Source: Caballeronia sp. TF1N1 (GTDB lineage: Bacteria > Pseudomonadota > Gammaproteobacteria > Burkholderiales > Burkholderiaceae). From it: DNA of 64,000 nt. Position 1 is the first letter of the stretch, and each line of letters begins with the position of its first letter. This document shows positions 27,685 through 36,359 of this stretch, piece after piece. The stretch is from contig NZ_CP084626.1 of NCBI RefSeq assembly GCF_022878925.1, positions 2,790,001 to 2,854,000 of the forward strand, written 5' to 3'. A program made the translations under genes and the position numbers. The notes below the pieces were generated by a model. The model worked only from the letters and a program-made list of their open reading frames with translations, had not been told where the DNA came from and did no database searches.

Positions 27685-28110
27685 TCAGGTTCCGATGGTG
27701 AGGGTCTTGAGCATCAATTGCTTCGCGGTATTGAGCGTTTCGACGTTCGCCTGATAGGAACGCGACGCGGACATCATGTTGACCATTTCCTGCACCGGAT
27801 CGACGTTCGGCAGCGTCACGTAGCCGTCCGCGTTCGCCGCCGGGTTGCTCGGGTCGTAGCTGGTTTTCATCGGGCTCGGGTCGTCGATCACGCCGGTGAC
27901 CTGCACGCCGCCGACTTGCTGGCCGGAGCCGCTCTTCGCGCCGCCGAGCGGATCGACCGCGAACACGACCTGCTTCGCCTTGTACGCCTGGCCGTCGGGG
28001 CCGGTGGTGCTGTCCGCGTTGGCCAGATTCGACGCGGTGACGTTCAGGCGTTGCGCCTGAGCCGACATCGCCGAACCGGCCACGCTGAAAATGTTCATCA
28101 AAGAAGGCAT
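27685..28110 (-). CDS. flgC: FlgC, proximal rod protein
   Basis: FlgC of 141 residues starts at the ATG 28110 behind AAGGAG and reads [20 protein letters not shown]. It carries [20 protein letters not shown] and the C-terminal [20 protein letters not shown]. Upstream in-frame extension overlaps flgB and is not rod-like. It is exported early to form the proximal rod. Confidence 0.96.
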   Translation of the reverse strand: MPSLMNIFSVAGSAMSAQAQRLNVTASNLANADSTTGPDGQAYKAKQVVFAVDPLGGAKSGSGQQVGGVQVTGVIDDPSPMKTSYDPSNPAANADGYVTLPNVDPVQEMVNMMSASRSYQANVETLNTAKQLMLKTLTIGT

Positions 28111-28124
28111 GGTTTTCTGGCTCC

Positions 28125-28628
28125 TTAACTGTTCGACGTGATCGCCGAAAGCATCGACTTGATCTGCGAACTCAACACCGTCATGCCGGCTTCGAAGTGC
28201 AGCGCGTTGTCCGCGAATTGCACGCGCTCGGCGTCGAGATCGACCGTATTGCCGTCGAGCGACGGCTGGTTCGGCACGCGATAGGCGAGGCGGCCGTAGT
28301 CGTCGCTCGAACCGCCGGATGCGGTGAGCGTCGAAGTGCCCGACATGTGGCCGCGCGCCGTGACCGCCATTGCCGCGCCAGCGCTCACGCTGACCGGCTG
28401 CGCCATTGCCAGCGTGCCGGTGCTGCTCGTGCCCGCGCTGCTCGCCGTGCCAGTGGCGCCGCCTTTCTTCAGCGCGCCGGCAAGGGCGGACGAAAAATCG
28501 ACGTCGCGCGCCTTGTAGCCCGGCGTGTCCGCGTTGGCGATATTCGACGAAAGCAGTTCCTGCCGATACGCGCGGACATCGAGCGCTTCGCGGCCGAAGG
28601 CGAATTCCTTGTCGAGTTTGTCTAGCAT
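28125..28628 (-). CDS. flgB: FlgB, proximal rod protein
   Basis: FlgB of 167 residues has the motif [20 protein letters not shown] of rod proteins and is the first gene of flgBCDEFGHIJ. The ATG at 28628 lies five bases after AGAGGA and is preferred to the GTG at 28631. A Gly/Ser/Thr-rich insertion covers about 60-85. Transcription probably starts in the divergent flgA-flgB gap under the FlhDC-type element at 28717-28760. Confidence 0.95.
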   Translation of the reverse strand: MLDKLDKEFAFGREALDVRAYRQELLSSNIANADTPGYKARDVDFSSALAGALKKGGATGTASSAGTSSTGTLAMAQPVSVSAGAAMAVTARGHMSGTSTLTASGGSSDDYGRLAYRVPNQPSLDGNTVDLDAERVQFADNALHFEAGMTVLSSQIKSMLSAITSNS

Positions 28629-28716
28629 CACCGTCCTCTACAGATGTTTGGTCCGGGTCCGGCATCGCCAAGACCTTTTTGCATGACACGAATATTAGGA
28701 GCGGCGCGCAACAACT

Positions 28717-28760
28717 AATCCGACGAATAACCGGGAAACGGGGCCTCTATTCGACGCTTG
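28717..28760. promoter_or_regulatory. Predicted FlhD4C2 operator between flgB and flgA
   Basis: Arms AATCCGACGAATAACC and CTCTATTCGACGCTTG flank a 12-nt spacer. This is the best match in the window to inverted AAYGS-N-AATARCG half-sites. It shares the CTCTATTCG core exactly with the fliE/fliF element. It lies about 90 bp from the flgB start and could serve flgB and flgA in both directions. Confidence 0.65.
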
Positions 28761-28861
28761 ATCGCCGCGCGGTCTATCTAGAATCTGGTTCGTGGTCGAA
28801 AGGAATGGTTTGGGAGTCGAAGCGGCTGTGATGTTCGTGGGACTTCGGGTGGATGGGCTCG

Positions 28862-29072
28862 GCCGCCGTGGCATTGCGGCGGCGTTTGTCCAGCGATGTG
28901 CAGTTGCCGTCTTGTCCGCGCCCCGGCCCTGGGCAAGACGAGTCAGTCGAATGGGAGTGCCGCCGTGGAAATCGCGGCGTGTCGTTAGCGGTTTGCAGTC
29001 GCCGTCCTGTCCGCGCCCCCGCAAAGGGCGGGACGGCTCAATCGAATCAGAACGCCGTCGCGGCATTCGCGG
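28862..29072 (+). repeat. Imperfect tandem repeat with stem-loops in the flgA leader
   Basis: Two copies of an element of about 80 bp start at 28899 and 28994, 95 bp apart. Each has the shape TGCAGT-GCC-GTC-TGTCCGCGCC, a hairpin, TCGAAT, then a GCCGCC/GCGGCG tail. The tail alone is also present once upstream at 28862-28884. The hairpin stem is CGTCTTG/CAAGACG in copy 1 and CCGTCC/GGACGG in copy 2, so paired positions changed together. The region sits just before the flgA ribosome-binding site. Confidence 0.65.
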
Positions 29073-29091
29073 CGCGCGAGGGAGAGAAGTA

Positions 29092-30576
29092 ATGAGCAGG
29101 TCCGCCAGTCATTCGTCGAAGGCTCTTGCCCGCGTCGCCGCGATGGAGCGCCGCGTGCAGAAGGCGTCGCTTGCGCGACGCTCGGCGGCTGGCGTGGCCC
29201 TCGTGTTCGTCGGGGCCGCTGGTTTTGGCTTTGCGGCGAGCGCTTACGCGCAGCAGGACGATGGTCCCATCGTCATTCCAGGCAATGCGGAGACGAATCC
29301 GGCAGCCGCGGCGGAAATGGCGAAGGGTCTCAAGACCGCGAAAGCCGCGCCCGCGACCGCGCCCGCACCGGTGGCGGCCGTTTCTCCGGCAGCAATTTCA
29401 TCCGCGATGATGTCGCGCCCGAGCGGCTACGGCGATGCCAGCAAAGCCGCCGATGCCGCCATGCGCCACGCCGCGCTCGCGCTCGAAGCACGCGCCGAAG
29501 CCGCCGACGACGCCATGGACGACGCAAGCGGCATGATCGTCATTCCCGGTCCGGGCGAAGCGAAGGCGCAAACGGGCGTTGGAACGGCGCGCGCGGCGGC
29601 CTCTGCTAATCAGAATGCAGTAAGCGGCGCGATGAGCGCGCCCGTTTCCAAGGTTGCCGATGCTCTGGGCGCCGCTCAAACCGCAGCTCAACCCGATACC
29701 GCCGCGAACGCGAATCTGCGCAGAGTCGCCTCCGTCACGCCATCGCGCGATGTGATTCCCGTGGTCGTCACCCGCGACGACGCCATTCCCGCCCGCAACG
29801 GCGCCGTGCGTCCGATCGCGGCAGGCACGACGGCGCCCGTTTCCAGCGCGGCATCGCCGATGAAGCGCGTCAGTTTCAATCCGTCCGCCACGGCGGGAGC
29901 CGCCGCAGCGCCCGCCGCGACGACGCTGCCACAGGCGAACGCCACCGGCGCCACCGTCCAGGACGGCGAGAGCATTCGCGCGGCTGCCGTGGCTTTTCTT
30001 CAGCAACAAACCGCCGGACTGCCGGGCAAGGTCGAGATCACCGTGACGCCTGCGTTCCCGCGAGGTCTCGCGCCGTGTTCGTCGATCGATCCGTTCATGC
30101 CGACCGGCGCACGGCTCTGGGGCCGTATGACAGTAGGCGTGCGCTGCGTCGGCGAGCGCCCGTGGACGCTCTATCTGCAAGCGCGCGTGGCGATCAACGC
30201 GACTTACTACACGGCGGCGCGCGCGATCGCACCCGGCGAGATGCTCGGTCAGGGCGATGTGGTCGCCCACGAAGGCGATATCACCGCGATGCCGCAGGCC
30301 ACCGTCACCGATCCCGCGCAAGCCGTGGGCGCCATCGCGCTGTCGCGCGTGCCGGCGGGGTTGCCGCTGCGCACCGACATGCTGCGCGCCGCCAGCTCGG
30401 TTGCGGTCGGCCAGACGGTGCACGTCGTCACGGATGGCTCCGGATTCTCGATTTCCGCCGAAGGCAGCGTGATGAACAACGCCGCGCCCGGCCAGCAAGT
30501 CCGCGTGAAGACGGCCAACGGACAGATCATTACCGGCATCGTGAAGGACAGTCAGACCGTCGAGATACGGATGTGA
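29092..30576 (+). CDS. flgA: FlgA, P-ring chaperone, with long N-terminal extension
   Basis: The product is 494 residues from the ATG at 29092 behind GGGAGAGAAGTA. FlgA is a periplasmic chaperone for FlgI. The C-terminal 130 residues carry the SAF/FlgA core (YTAARAIAPGEMLGQGDVVA, then VRVKTANGQIITGIVKDSQT). A signal peptide ends near residue 53 (SAYA). Between the two lies about 290 residues of Ala/Pro-rich sequence in which IVIPG occurs twice, at 60-64 and 149-153. Typical FlgA is about 220-250 residues, so this one is roughly double length. The frame is open upstream to 28792, but that part is the leader repeat. Confidence 0.9.
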   Translation: MSRSASHSSKALARVAAMERRVQKASLARRSAAGVALVFVGAAGFGFAASAYAQQDDGPIVIPGNAETNPAAAAEMAKGLKTAKAAPATAPAPVAAVSPAAISSAMMSRPSGYGDASKAADAAMRHAALALEARAEAADDAMDDASGMIVIPGPGEAKAQTGVGTARAAASANQNAVSGAMSAPVSKVADALGAAQTAAQPDTAANANLRRVASVTPSRDVIPVVVTRDDAIPARNGAVRPIAAGTTAPVSSAASPMKRVSFNPSATAGAAAAPAATTLPQANATGATVQDGESIRAAAVAFLQQQTAGLPGKVEITVTPAFPRGLAPCSSIDPFMPTGARLWGRMTVGVRCVGERPWTLYLQARVAINATYYTAARAIAPGEMLGQGDVVAHEGDITAMPQATVTDPAQAVGAIALSRVPAGLPLRTDMLRAASSVAVGQTVHVVTDGSGFSISAEGSVMNNAAPGQQVRVKTANGQIITGIVKDSQTVEIRM

Positions 30577-30607
30577 GACGGCTTGAGGCAGATATCTGCG
30601 AATCAGG

Positions 30608-30648
30608 TCGTGAAAGACAGTAAGACCGTCGAGATGCGTATCCGAGGG
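30608..30648 (+). repeat. Degenerate second copy of the flgA 3' end
   Basis: The bases after the flgA stop repeat its last dozen codons. GTGAAGGACAGTCAGACCGT at 30541 recurs as GTGAAAGACAGTAAGACCGT at 30610, followed by CGAGAT in both. The shift is 69 bp, so the second copy is in the flgA frame and would read VVKDSKTVEMRI against IVKDSQTVEIRM. It is not translated because of the flgA TGA at 30574-30576. The rest of the 303-bp gap to flgM holds an inverted repeat at 30650-30697 and the flgM promoter. Confidence 0.75.
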
Positions 30649-30822
30649 TGGCTCTTTTCGGCTCTGCCGCGTTCAAACGAATCAGTCTGAAAGAGCCGCT
30701 AGAGCCCTTATGTGGGCCAGATAACAGTTTGTTTCACTTTGTTGCAATTGCTTTGAAGCCCGCCACGTAAGGCTTTGCGGGCGACGAGCGAGTCGATGCC
30801 CCGTATGGGTCCCCCGGTTGGG

Positions 30823-30850
30823 TAAAGTTTCCAAACACCCCCGCCGATAA
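30823..30850 (+). promoter_or_regulatory. sigma-28 (FliA) promoter for flgM
   Basis: A perfect TAAAGTTT -35 box and a perfect GCCGATAA -10 box are separated by 12 bases, one more than the usual 11. It lies 29 bp before the flgM GTG. Class III transcription of its own anti-sigma factor is the standard FlgM arrangement. Confidence 0.85.
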
Positions 30851-30879
30851 AGGACTCAACAAGTACGGGAATAGACATC

Positions 30880-31203
30880 GTGAAAATCGAATCGAACAGC
30901 AACATCGCACTGGCTGGAATTCAAGACGCTACGCAACGTGCATCGCAAAACGACGCCAAGAGCGCTTCTAGCGTGGCGCAAGCCGGCACGACCGCCGCGC
31001 AGAACTCGAAAGTGAGTCTGTCATCGCTGTCGTCGGGTCTGCGCGCGTCGAACAGCGCCGACGTCGATACGGCGAAAGTCGATTCGATCAAGGCTGCACT
31101 GCGCGACGGCAGCTATAAGATTGACGCCGGCAAGATCGCCGACGGCATGCTGAGTTCCGCGCGCGACATGCTGCAAACCAGAACCGCGCCCGCTGGCGCC
31201 TGA
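30880..31203 (+). CDS. flgM: FlgM, anti-sigma-28 factor
   Basis: The product is 107 residues from a GTG at 30880. The N-terminal MKIESNSNIALAGI and the C-terminal helical part SADVDTAKVDSIKAALRDGSYKIDAGKIADGML, read in pieces, match FlgM. It holds FliA inactive until it is exported through the finished hook. The N-terminal half is disordered Ser/Ala/Gln-rich, as is usual. The neighbours flgA and flgN are on the same strand. Confidence 0.93.
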   Translation: MKIESNSNIALAGIQDATQRASQNDAKSASSVAQAGTTAAQNSKVSLSSLSSGLRASNSADVDTAKVDSIKAALRDGSYKIDAGKIADGMLSSARDMLQTRTAPAGA

Positions 31204-31312
31204 GTTCTTTCTCCGCCGCGCCCGCTTTCGCTTCGAAAGCAGACGCGCAACGGAACCGGAATTCGACGGCGGCAGGCGCATTGTGAAACCCGCGTTTTTT
31301 TAGCGAGCTGCA

Positions 31313-31747
31313 ATGAGAGACGCCCTGCTGTCCACCGTTACCGAAGAAGTCGCCGCCGTTCTGGCGTTCGAAGCCCTCCTCGCCCACGAGGAAAAGGCGC
31401 TGATCGCCGCGCAGCCGCTCGAAGCGCTGCCGGAAATCATCGAGAACAAGACCGAGTTGACCGAGCGCATCGCCGCGCTCGAGAAAGATCGCGACGCGCA
31501 TTTGCACGCGCTCGACCTGCCGGGCGGTTTCGCCGGCATGGAAGTCGCCGCTCAGGGCGATGCGCGCATCGCCGAGCAATGGGCGTTGTTGTGCGCGGCC
31601 GCTCGCCGTGCGCGTCAAGGCAACAACAACAACGGCGTGCTGATCCGCACGCGCATGGAATACAACCGCAAGGCGCTCGCCGCGTTGCAGGTTGCGCCGT
31701 CGAAGGCGGGCTTTTATGGGCCGGATGGGCGGTTGCCGGGAGCTTGA
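31313..31747 (+). CDS. flgN: FlgN, FlgK/FlgL export chaperone
   Basis: A helical protein of 144 residues with ALLAHEEKALIAAQPLEALP and ENKTELTERIAALEKDRDAH, typical of FlgN. The tail has GVLIRTRMEYNRKALAALQV and FYGPDGR, where the last motif recurs at the end of FlgN proteins. It chaperones FlgK and FlgL in the cytoplasm. It lies 109 bp downstream of flgM and is probably co-transcribed. Confidence 0.92.
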   Translation: MRDALLSTVTEEVAAVLAFEALLAHEEKALIAAQPLEALPEIIENKTELTERIAALEKDRDAHLHALDLPGGFAGMEVAAQGDARIAEQWALLCAAARRARQGNNNNGVLIRTRMEYNRKALAALQVAPSKAGFYGPDGRLPGA

Positions 31748-32289
31748 GGATTTGTTGGAGGGTTGCATTTGCCGGGTGCGCTTTCGGGCCGGCGCGGCTT
31801 GCTCCGCTGGCATTCGGTAAACGACAGCCGTTCTTTTCAACGCTTTCCCGGGCTTCTTGTCTCGATCGGGGCGCACGTCGCTTGGCGCTCCTGGCTGGCG
31901 GCCGAGGCTGGTTATCTGTCGGCGGGTTGGTTTTTCGACGCGGTCGCGCCTGATTCGATCGCCGGCTTGCTGACGCCTCTGGCTCTTGCGAAAGCCCGCT
32001 GATTTGCAGTCGTTCGAAGCTCCGCGCAGCCTCTAGCCGGGCGGGCGCGATGAACGATCCGCGCCTTTCTAACCGTCGGCACATGATTCCGCCGAGTGTG
32101 CCGATGGCCGCAGCGGCAAGCGTCGACGCTCCCTTTCACCGATTAGCCTCGCACTTTTTGTAGCGTCGGAGCTTGCTTTAGTCCGCTGGCGTCCGACTTT
32201 CGGCGAATGCCAACGCTTACATCCGATCGGCGCGGCACATCGCCGGATCAACGCTTCCGCCGCGCGGCGCGTCCGTTCCAACGCCTCCC
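31748..32289. other. Long gap between flgN and flhB, no convincing gene
   Basis: About 540 bp before the flhB operator. A 79-codon frame at 31763-32002 starts with TTG directly abutting GGAGGG and has no family look. No RNA gene, clear terminator or repeat was recognised. Confidence 0.5.
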
Positions 32290-32333
32290 ATCACCCGAAT
32301 AAACCCCCTTTCCCCGGCCTTATCCGCCGATGG
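32290..32333 (+). promoter_or_regulatory. Predicted FlhD4C2 operator upstream of flhB
   Basis: Arms ATCACCCGAATAAACC and CCTTATCCGCCGATGG flank a 12-nt spacer, the same geometry as at fliE/fliF and flgB/flgA. The reverse of the second arm reads GGCGGATAAGG. It lies 93 bp before flhB and should control flhBA as class II genes. Confidence 0.6.
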
Positions 32334-32426
32334 TGGCTCGACGTCCTCCGCAATAATCGCTTTCATCAAGAAGCGGCTTCGCGCCGCGCATGGCGATTAA
32401 CGCAGTCGAACCGGAGTCGAAGCGCG

Positions 32427-33635
32427 GTGGCAGAAGAAAGCGATCTCGAAAAAACCGAATCAGCCACTCCCAGGCGCCTCGAAAAGGCGCGGGAGGAAGG
32501 CCAGGTTGCGCGCTCGCGGGAACTCGCATCGTTCGCGCTCCTCGCGGCGGGATTTTTCGGGGTATGGGGTTTGTCGGGTCCGATCTACGGTCATCTGCAA
32601 GGCATTCTGCGCGGCGCGTTCACCTTCAATCACGAGAACGTGCTCGATACTCACCAGATGATGATCGGCGCCGCCAACGCCAGCAAGGAAGGCATGCTCG
32701 CCATGCTGCCGGTGCTCGCGCTCACCGCCGCCGCCGCGCTCGCCGCACCCATGGCGCTCGGCGGCTGGCTCATCACCACGAAGCCGCTTGCCCCGAACTT
32801 CGGCCGGCTCAATCCGATCAGCGGCCTCGGCAAGATGTTCTCGTCGAACGGTCCGATCCAGCTCGGCATGTCGATGCTGAAAACCGTGGTCGTCGGCGGC
32901 ATGGCGGGCTCGGCCATGTGGAGCCGCAAGGCCGAAGTGCTCGGTCTTTTGACCAAGCCGCTCGACCTCGCGCTCGCCGACGCCATGCATCTGCTGTTCG
33001 TGTGCTGCGGCATGGCCATCGGCGGCCTCTTTCTCGTCGCCGCCGTCGATGTGCCGTATCAGCTTTATTCGCACGCGAAGAAGCTGCGCATGAGCAAGGA
33101 AGAAGTGAAGCGCGAACACAAGGAAAGCGAAGGCGACCCGCACGTGAAGGGCCGCATCCGTGCGCAACAACGCGCCGCCGCCCGGCGCCGCATGATGCAG
33201 GCAATTCCGACCGCCGATGTCATCGTCACCAACCCGACGCACTTCGCCGTCGCGCTCAAATACGCCGATGGCGAAATGCGCGCGCCGAAGGTCGTCGCCA
33301 AGGGTGTGGATCTGGTGGCCGCGCGTATCCGCGAATTGGGCCGCGAGCATAACGTGCCGCTGCTCGAAGCGCCGCCGCTTGCGCGTGCGCTCTATCACAA
33401 CGTGGAAATCAACCGCGAGATTCCAGGCGCGCTGTACGGCGCTGTCGCGCAGGTGCTGGCGTGGGTTTATCAGCTGCGCCGGTATCGCGAAGACGGCGGC
33501 GCCAAGCCGGACGATCCGTCCGATCTCGAAGTACCGAAAGAACTCGACAAGGGCAGCGTCTCCGACGCCGATGCCGAACAAGAAGCCGCCGACGTACTCG
33601 GCGCCGATGACACCTCGAATGGAGCCGCAGCATGA
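32427..33635 (+). CDS. flhB: FlhB, flagellar export switch protein
   Basis: FlhB of 402 residues starts from a GTG at 32427 (MAEESDLEKTESATPRRLEK). Four membrane segments fill about 30-220. The cytoplasmic domain has the autocleavage site NPTH at residues 269-272, cut between N and P, which sets the hook-to-filament switch with FliK. The C-terminal tail beyond about 360 is acidic and longer than in enterics. Its stop overlaps the flhA start as ATGA. Confidence 0.97.
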   Translation: MAEESDLEKTESATPRRLEKAREEGQVARSRELASFALLAAGFFGVWGLSGPIYGHLQGILRGAFTFNHENVLDTHQMMIGAANASKEGMLAMLPVLALTAAAALAAPMALGGWLITTKPLAPNFGRLNPISGLGKMFSSNGPIQLGMSMLKTVVVGGMAGSAMWSRKAEVLGLLTKPLDLALADAMHLLFVCCGMAIGGLFLVAAVDVPYQLYSHAKKLRMSKEEVKREHKESEGDPHVKGRIRAQQRAAARRRMMQAIPTADVIVTNPTHFAVALKYADGEMRAPKVVAKGVDLVAARIRELGREHNVPLLEAPPLARALYHNVEINREIPGALYGAVAQVLAWVYQLRRYREDGGAKPDDPSDLEVPKELDKGSVSDADAEQEAADVLGADDTSNGAAA

Positions 33636-35728
33636 ACGCGCGCGCTGGATTTTTCGCCAAACGGCCCGACGCGCTCGGCACGCAGAATTTGCGCGCGCTC
33701 GCCGGTCCGATCCTGATCTGCATGATCCTCGGCATGATGATCTTGCCGTTGCCGGCGTTCCTGCTGGATCTACTGTTCACCTTCAACATCGCGCTTTCGG
33801 TGATGGTGCTGCTCGTCAGCATGTACACACAGAAGCCGCTCGACTTCGCGGCCTTCCCCGCCGTGCTGCTGTTCTCGACGCTGCTGCGCCTGTCGCTGAA
33901 CGTGGCGTCCACGCGGATCGTGCTGCTCGAAGGTCATACCGGCCCGGACGCTGCCGGTCAGGTGATCGAATCGTTCGGCCACTTTCTCGTTGGTGGCAAT
34001 TTCGCCGTGGGTATCGTCGTCTTCGTGATTCTGATGATCATCAACTTCATGGTGATCACGAAGGGCGCGGGACGTATCGCGGAAGTCGGCGCGCGCTTCA
34101 CTCTCGACGCGATGCCCGGCAAGCAAATGGCCATCGACGCCGACCTGAACGCCGGCCTCATCAACGAAGAAACCGCGAAGAAGCGCCGCACGGCGGTGGC
34201 GCAAGAAGCCGAGTTCTACGGTTCGATGGACGGTGCGAGCAAGTTCGTGCGCGGCGACGCGATTGCGGGCTTGCTGATCATGGTGATCAACATCGTGGGC
34301 GGGCTGATCGTCGGCATGCTTCAGCACGACATGGACTTCGGCCACGCGGCGACGAACTATACGCTCCTGACTATCGGCGATGGCCTCGTCGCGCAGATTC
34401 CTTCGCTCATCATTTCGACGGCGGCGGGCGTGATCGTGTCGCGCGTCGCGACCGAGGAAGACATCGGTACGCAGTTGACCGGCCAGTTGTTCCAGAACCC
34501 GCGCGTGTTGATGATCACGGGCGTGATCATCGGCGTGATGGGGTTGATTCCGGGCATGCCGCACTTTGCGTTCATGCTGCTCGGCGGCGGCTTGATCTAC
34601 GCCGCGCGTTCGATGAACAAGCGCGCCGAAGCGAAGAAGAAAGCCGGCAACGTTACGGACATCACGCCGGTCGCGGCCGCGCCGGTGGAGAATGCCGAAG
34701 CGAGCTGGGACGATGTCGCGCTGATCGATCCGCTCGGCCTCGAAGTGGGCTACCGGCTGATTCCGCTCGTCGATCGCAATACGGATGGAGAATTGCTCAA
34801 GCGTATCAAGGGCATTCGCAAGAAGTTCGCGCAGGAAATCGGGTTTTTGCCGCCTGTCATTCATATTCGCGACAACCTGGAATTGCGGCCGAACGGCTAT
34901 CGCATTGCGCTGAAGGGCGTGGAAGTGGGCGTTGGCGAGGTGTTTCCGGGACAGTGGCTCGCGATCAATCCGGGGCAGGTGTCGGTGACTTTGCCGGGCC
35001 CGCAGACGCAGGACCCGGCGTTCGGCCTGCCGGCAGTGTGGATCGACACGAATATGCGCGAACAGGCGCAGGTTTATGGCTACACGGTCGTCGATGCCAG
35101 CACGGTGGTCGCGACGCATTTGAATCATCTCGTCGTGACGCACGCGGCGGAATTGCTTGGGCGTCAGGAAGTGCAGGCGTTGCTGGATCGTATTGGCAAG
35201 GACACGCCGTCGCTCACCGAGGATCTCGTGCCGAAGACCATTTCGCTCACGCTGTTGCAGAAGGTGCTGCAAAATCTGCTCGACGAAAGCGTGCCGATTC
35301 GCGACATGCGCACCATTCTCGACGCGGTGCAGGAGCACGCGCCGCGACTCGCCGATCCGTACGAGCTTACGGCCGCGGTGCGCCTTGCGCTCGGCCGCGC
35401 GATTTCGCAGCAGTGGTTTCCGGGCACCGACGACCTTCAGGTGATGGGCCTCGATCCGATGCTGGAGCGTGTGTTGTCGCAGGCGCTTTCGACGGGCGCG
35501 AACCCCGGCCTGGAGCCGGGGCTTGCGCAGACGCTGATGAACTCGACGCAGAACGCGATGCTGCGTCAGCAGAACTTGGGCTTGCCGCCGGTGCTGCTCG
35601 TGCAGCATTCGCTACGCGCGATGCTTGCGCGGTTCCTGCGCCGAAGTCTGCCGCAGTTGAAGGTGCTTTCTTATGCGGAAGTACCGGATACGCGGAATGT
35701 GAAAGTGGTTAATTTGATTGGGGCTTGA
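33632..35728 (+). CDS. flhA: FlhA, flagellar export gate protein
   Basis: FlhA of 698 residues has about eight membrane helices in the first 330 residues and includes the FHIPEP-type region LRLSLNVASTRIVLLEGHTG with GFGHF-like ESFGHFLVGGNFAVG. The cytoplasmic C-terminal half binds chaperone-substrate complexes and contains PLGLEVGYRLIPLVDRNTDG. It is translationally coupled to flhB. The usual neighbour flhF is not in the window; an IS-disrupted module follows. Confidence 0.97.
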   Translation: MNARAGFFAKRPDALGTQNLRALAGPILICMILGMMILPLPAFLLDLLFTFNIALSVMVLLVSMYTQKPLDFAAFPAVLLFSTLLRLSLNVASTRIVLLEGHTGPDAAGQVIESFGHFLVGGNFAVGIVVFVILMIINFMVITKGAGRIAEVGARFTLDAMPGKQMAIDADLNAGLINEETAKKRRTAVAQEAEFYGSMDGASKFVRGDAIAGLLIMVINIVGGLIVGMLQHDMDFGHAATNYTLLTIGDGLVAQIPSLIISTAAGVIVSRVATEEDIGTQLTGQLFQNPRVLMITGVIIGVMGLIPGMPHFAFMLLGGGLIYAARSMNKRAEAKKKAGNVTDITPVAAAPVENAEASWDDVALIDPLGLEVGYRLIPLVDRNTDGELLKRIKGIRKKFAQEIGFLPPVIHIRDNLELRPNGYRIALKGVEVGVGEVFPGQWLAINPGQVSVTLPGPQTQDPAFGLPAVWIDTNMREQAQVYGYTVVDASTVVATHLNHLVVTHAAELLGRQEVQALLDRIGKDTPSLTEDLVPKTISLTLLQKVLQNLLDESVPIRDMRTILDAVQEHAPRLADPYELTAAVRLALGRAISQQWFPGTDDLQVMGLDPMLERVLSQALSTGANPGLEPGLAQTLMNSTQNAMLRQQNLGLPPVLLVQHSLRAMLARFLRRSLPQLKVLSYAEVPDTRNVKVVNLIGA

Positions 35729-35750
35729 GGTGCGGGCCTTGATTCGATAA

Positions 35751-36359
35751 TCAATTAAGCGTTGCGCTGATCAGACTTCGAAGATTGCGCGCATCGAACA
35801 CAACGGTTTTCCACGTGTAGTAATTCGCGCGTTCGAACTGAATCTTGCCGACCGCTTGTTGCGACTCCGCAATTGCCAAGACCGCGCCCGGCATCTTTTG
35901 GGCGCGGTACTGCAAATGAATGATCTCCCCTTCTAGAAGACGCTTCGCGCTCGTCGCGGCAATCACGATGGAAGGCGTGGGCGTATCGATGACATGGTCG
36001 GCGATCAAGCCACCGGATATCGGCAACTCAACGTCCGACACATGCGCGAGGCCCAAATCGCTTGCAATCTCGTCGATCGCGCATTTCAAGCGGACCGTGA
36101 ACTCATTGCTTCCCTGGCGTTCGGCGCGAGACGTAGCTACGCCATAAAGCTGTTGCGCTGCCTCCGCGACGCGGAACACATAGGGCGCAAGAAGACGTTC
36201 GTCGATTGTCGTAGCTCGGATTACTTCGTCATCGCAGAGGCGCGCCGGACTGTCTTGAGCAAACGCTTCCGACCAGCGCTCGACGGCGCCCGACTCGACA
36301 TCGCCACCCGCCATACTTGCGTGAAAGCAGGCTTCTCCGTTTTCATCGATAACAAAACC
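35751..36359 (-). pseudogene. 3' fragment of a DUF1828/DUF1829-like gene, cut by an IS
   Basis: This frame reads GFVIDENGEACFHASMAGGD and continues for about 200 codons to VVFDARNLRSLISATLN. It continues the fragment at 37770-37921 once the IS and one copy of the 8-bp duplication are removed: 152 + 601 = 753 bases, an intact 250-codon protein. The N-terminal part looks like DUF1828 and the C-terminal part like DUF1829, families found with small mobile or defence-like modules; this is from memory. No start of its own is likely, so the gene is probably inactive. Confidence 0.75.
36352..36359. repeat. Left target-site duplication of the ISL3 element
   Basis: ACAAAACC, identical to the bases at 37770-37777 on the other side of the element. 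Eight bases is the duplication length expected for ISL3-family transposition. Confidence 0.9.

Noticed and set aside
30650..30697. Inverted repeat GGCTCTTT / AAAGAGCC in the flgA-flgM gap, resembling the ISL3 element's end
   Set aside because: Only about 12 bases resemble the IS end, there is no second end or duplication, and the loop is too long for a terminator.
31763..32002. A 79-codon plus-strand frame between flgN and flhB
   Set aside because: It starts with TTG with no spacing from the nearest ribosome-binding-like bases and has no recognisable feature.
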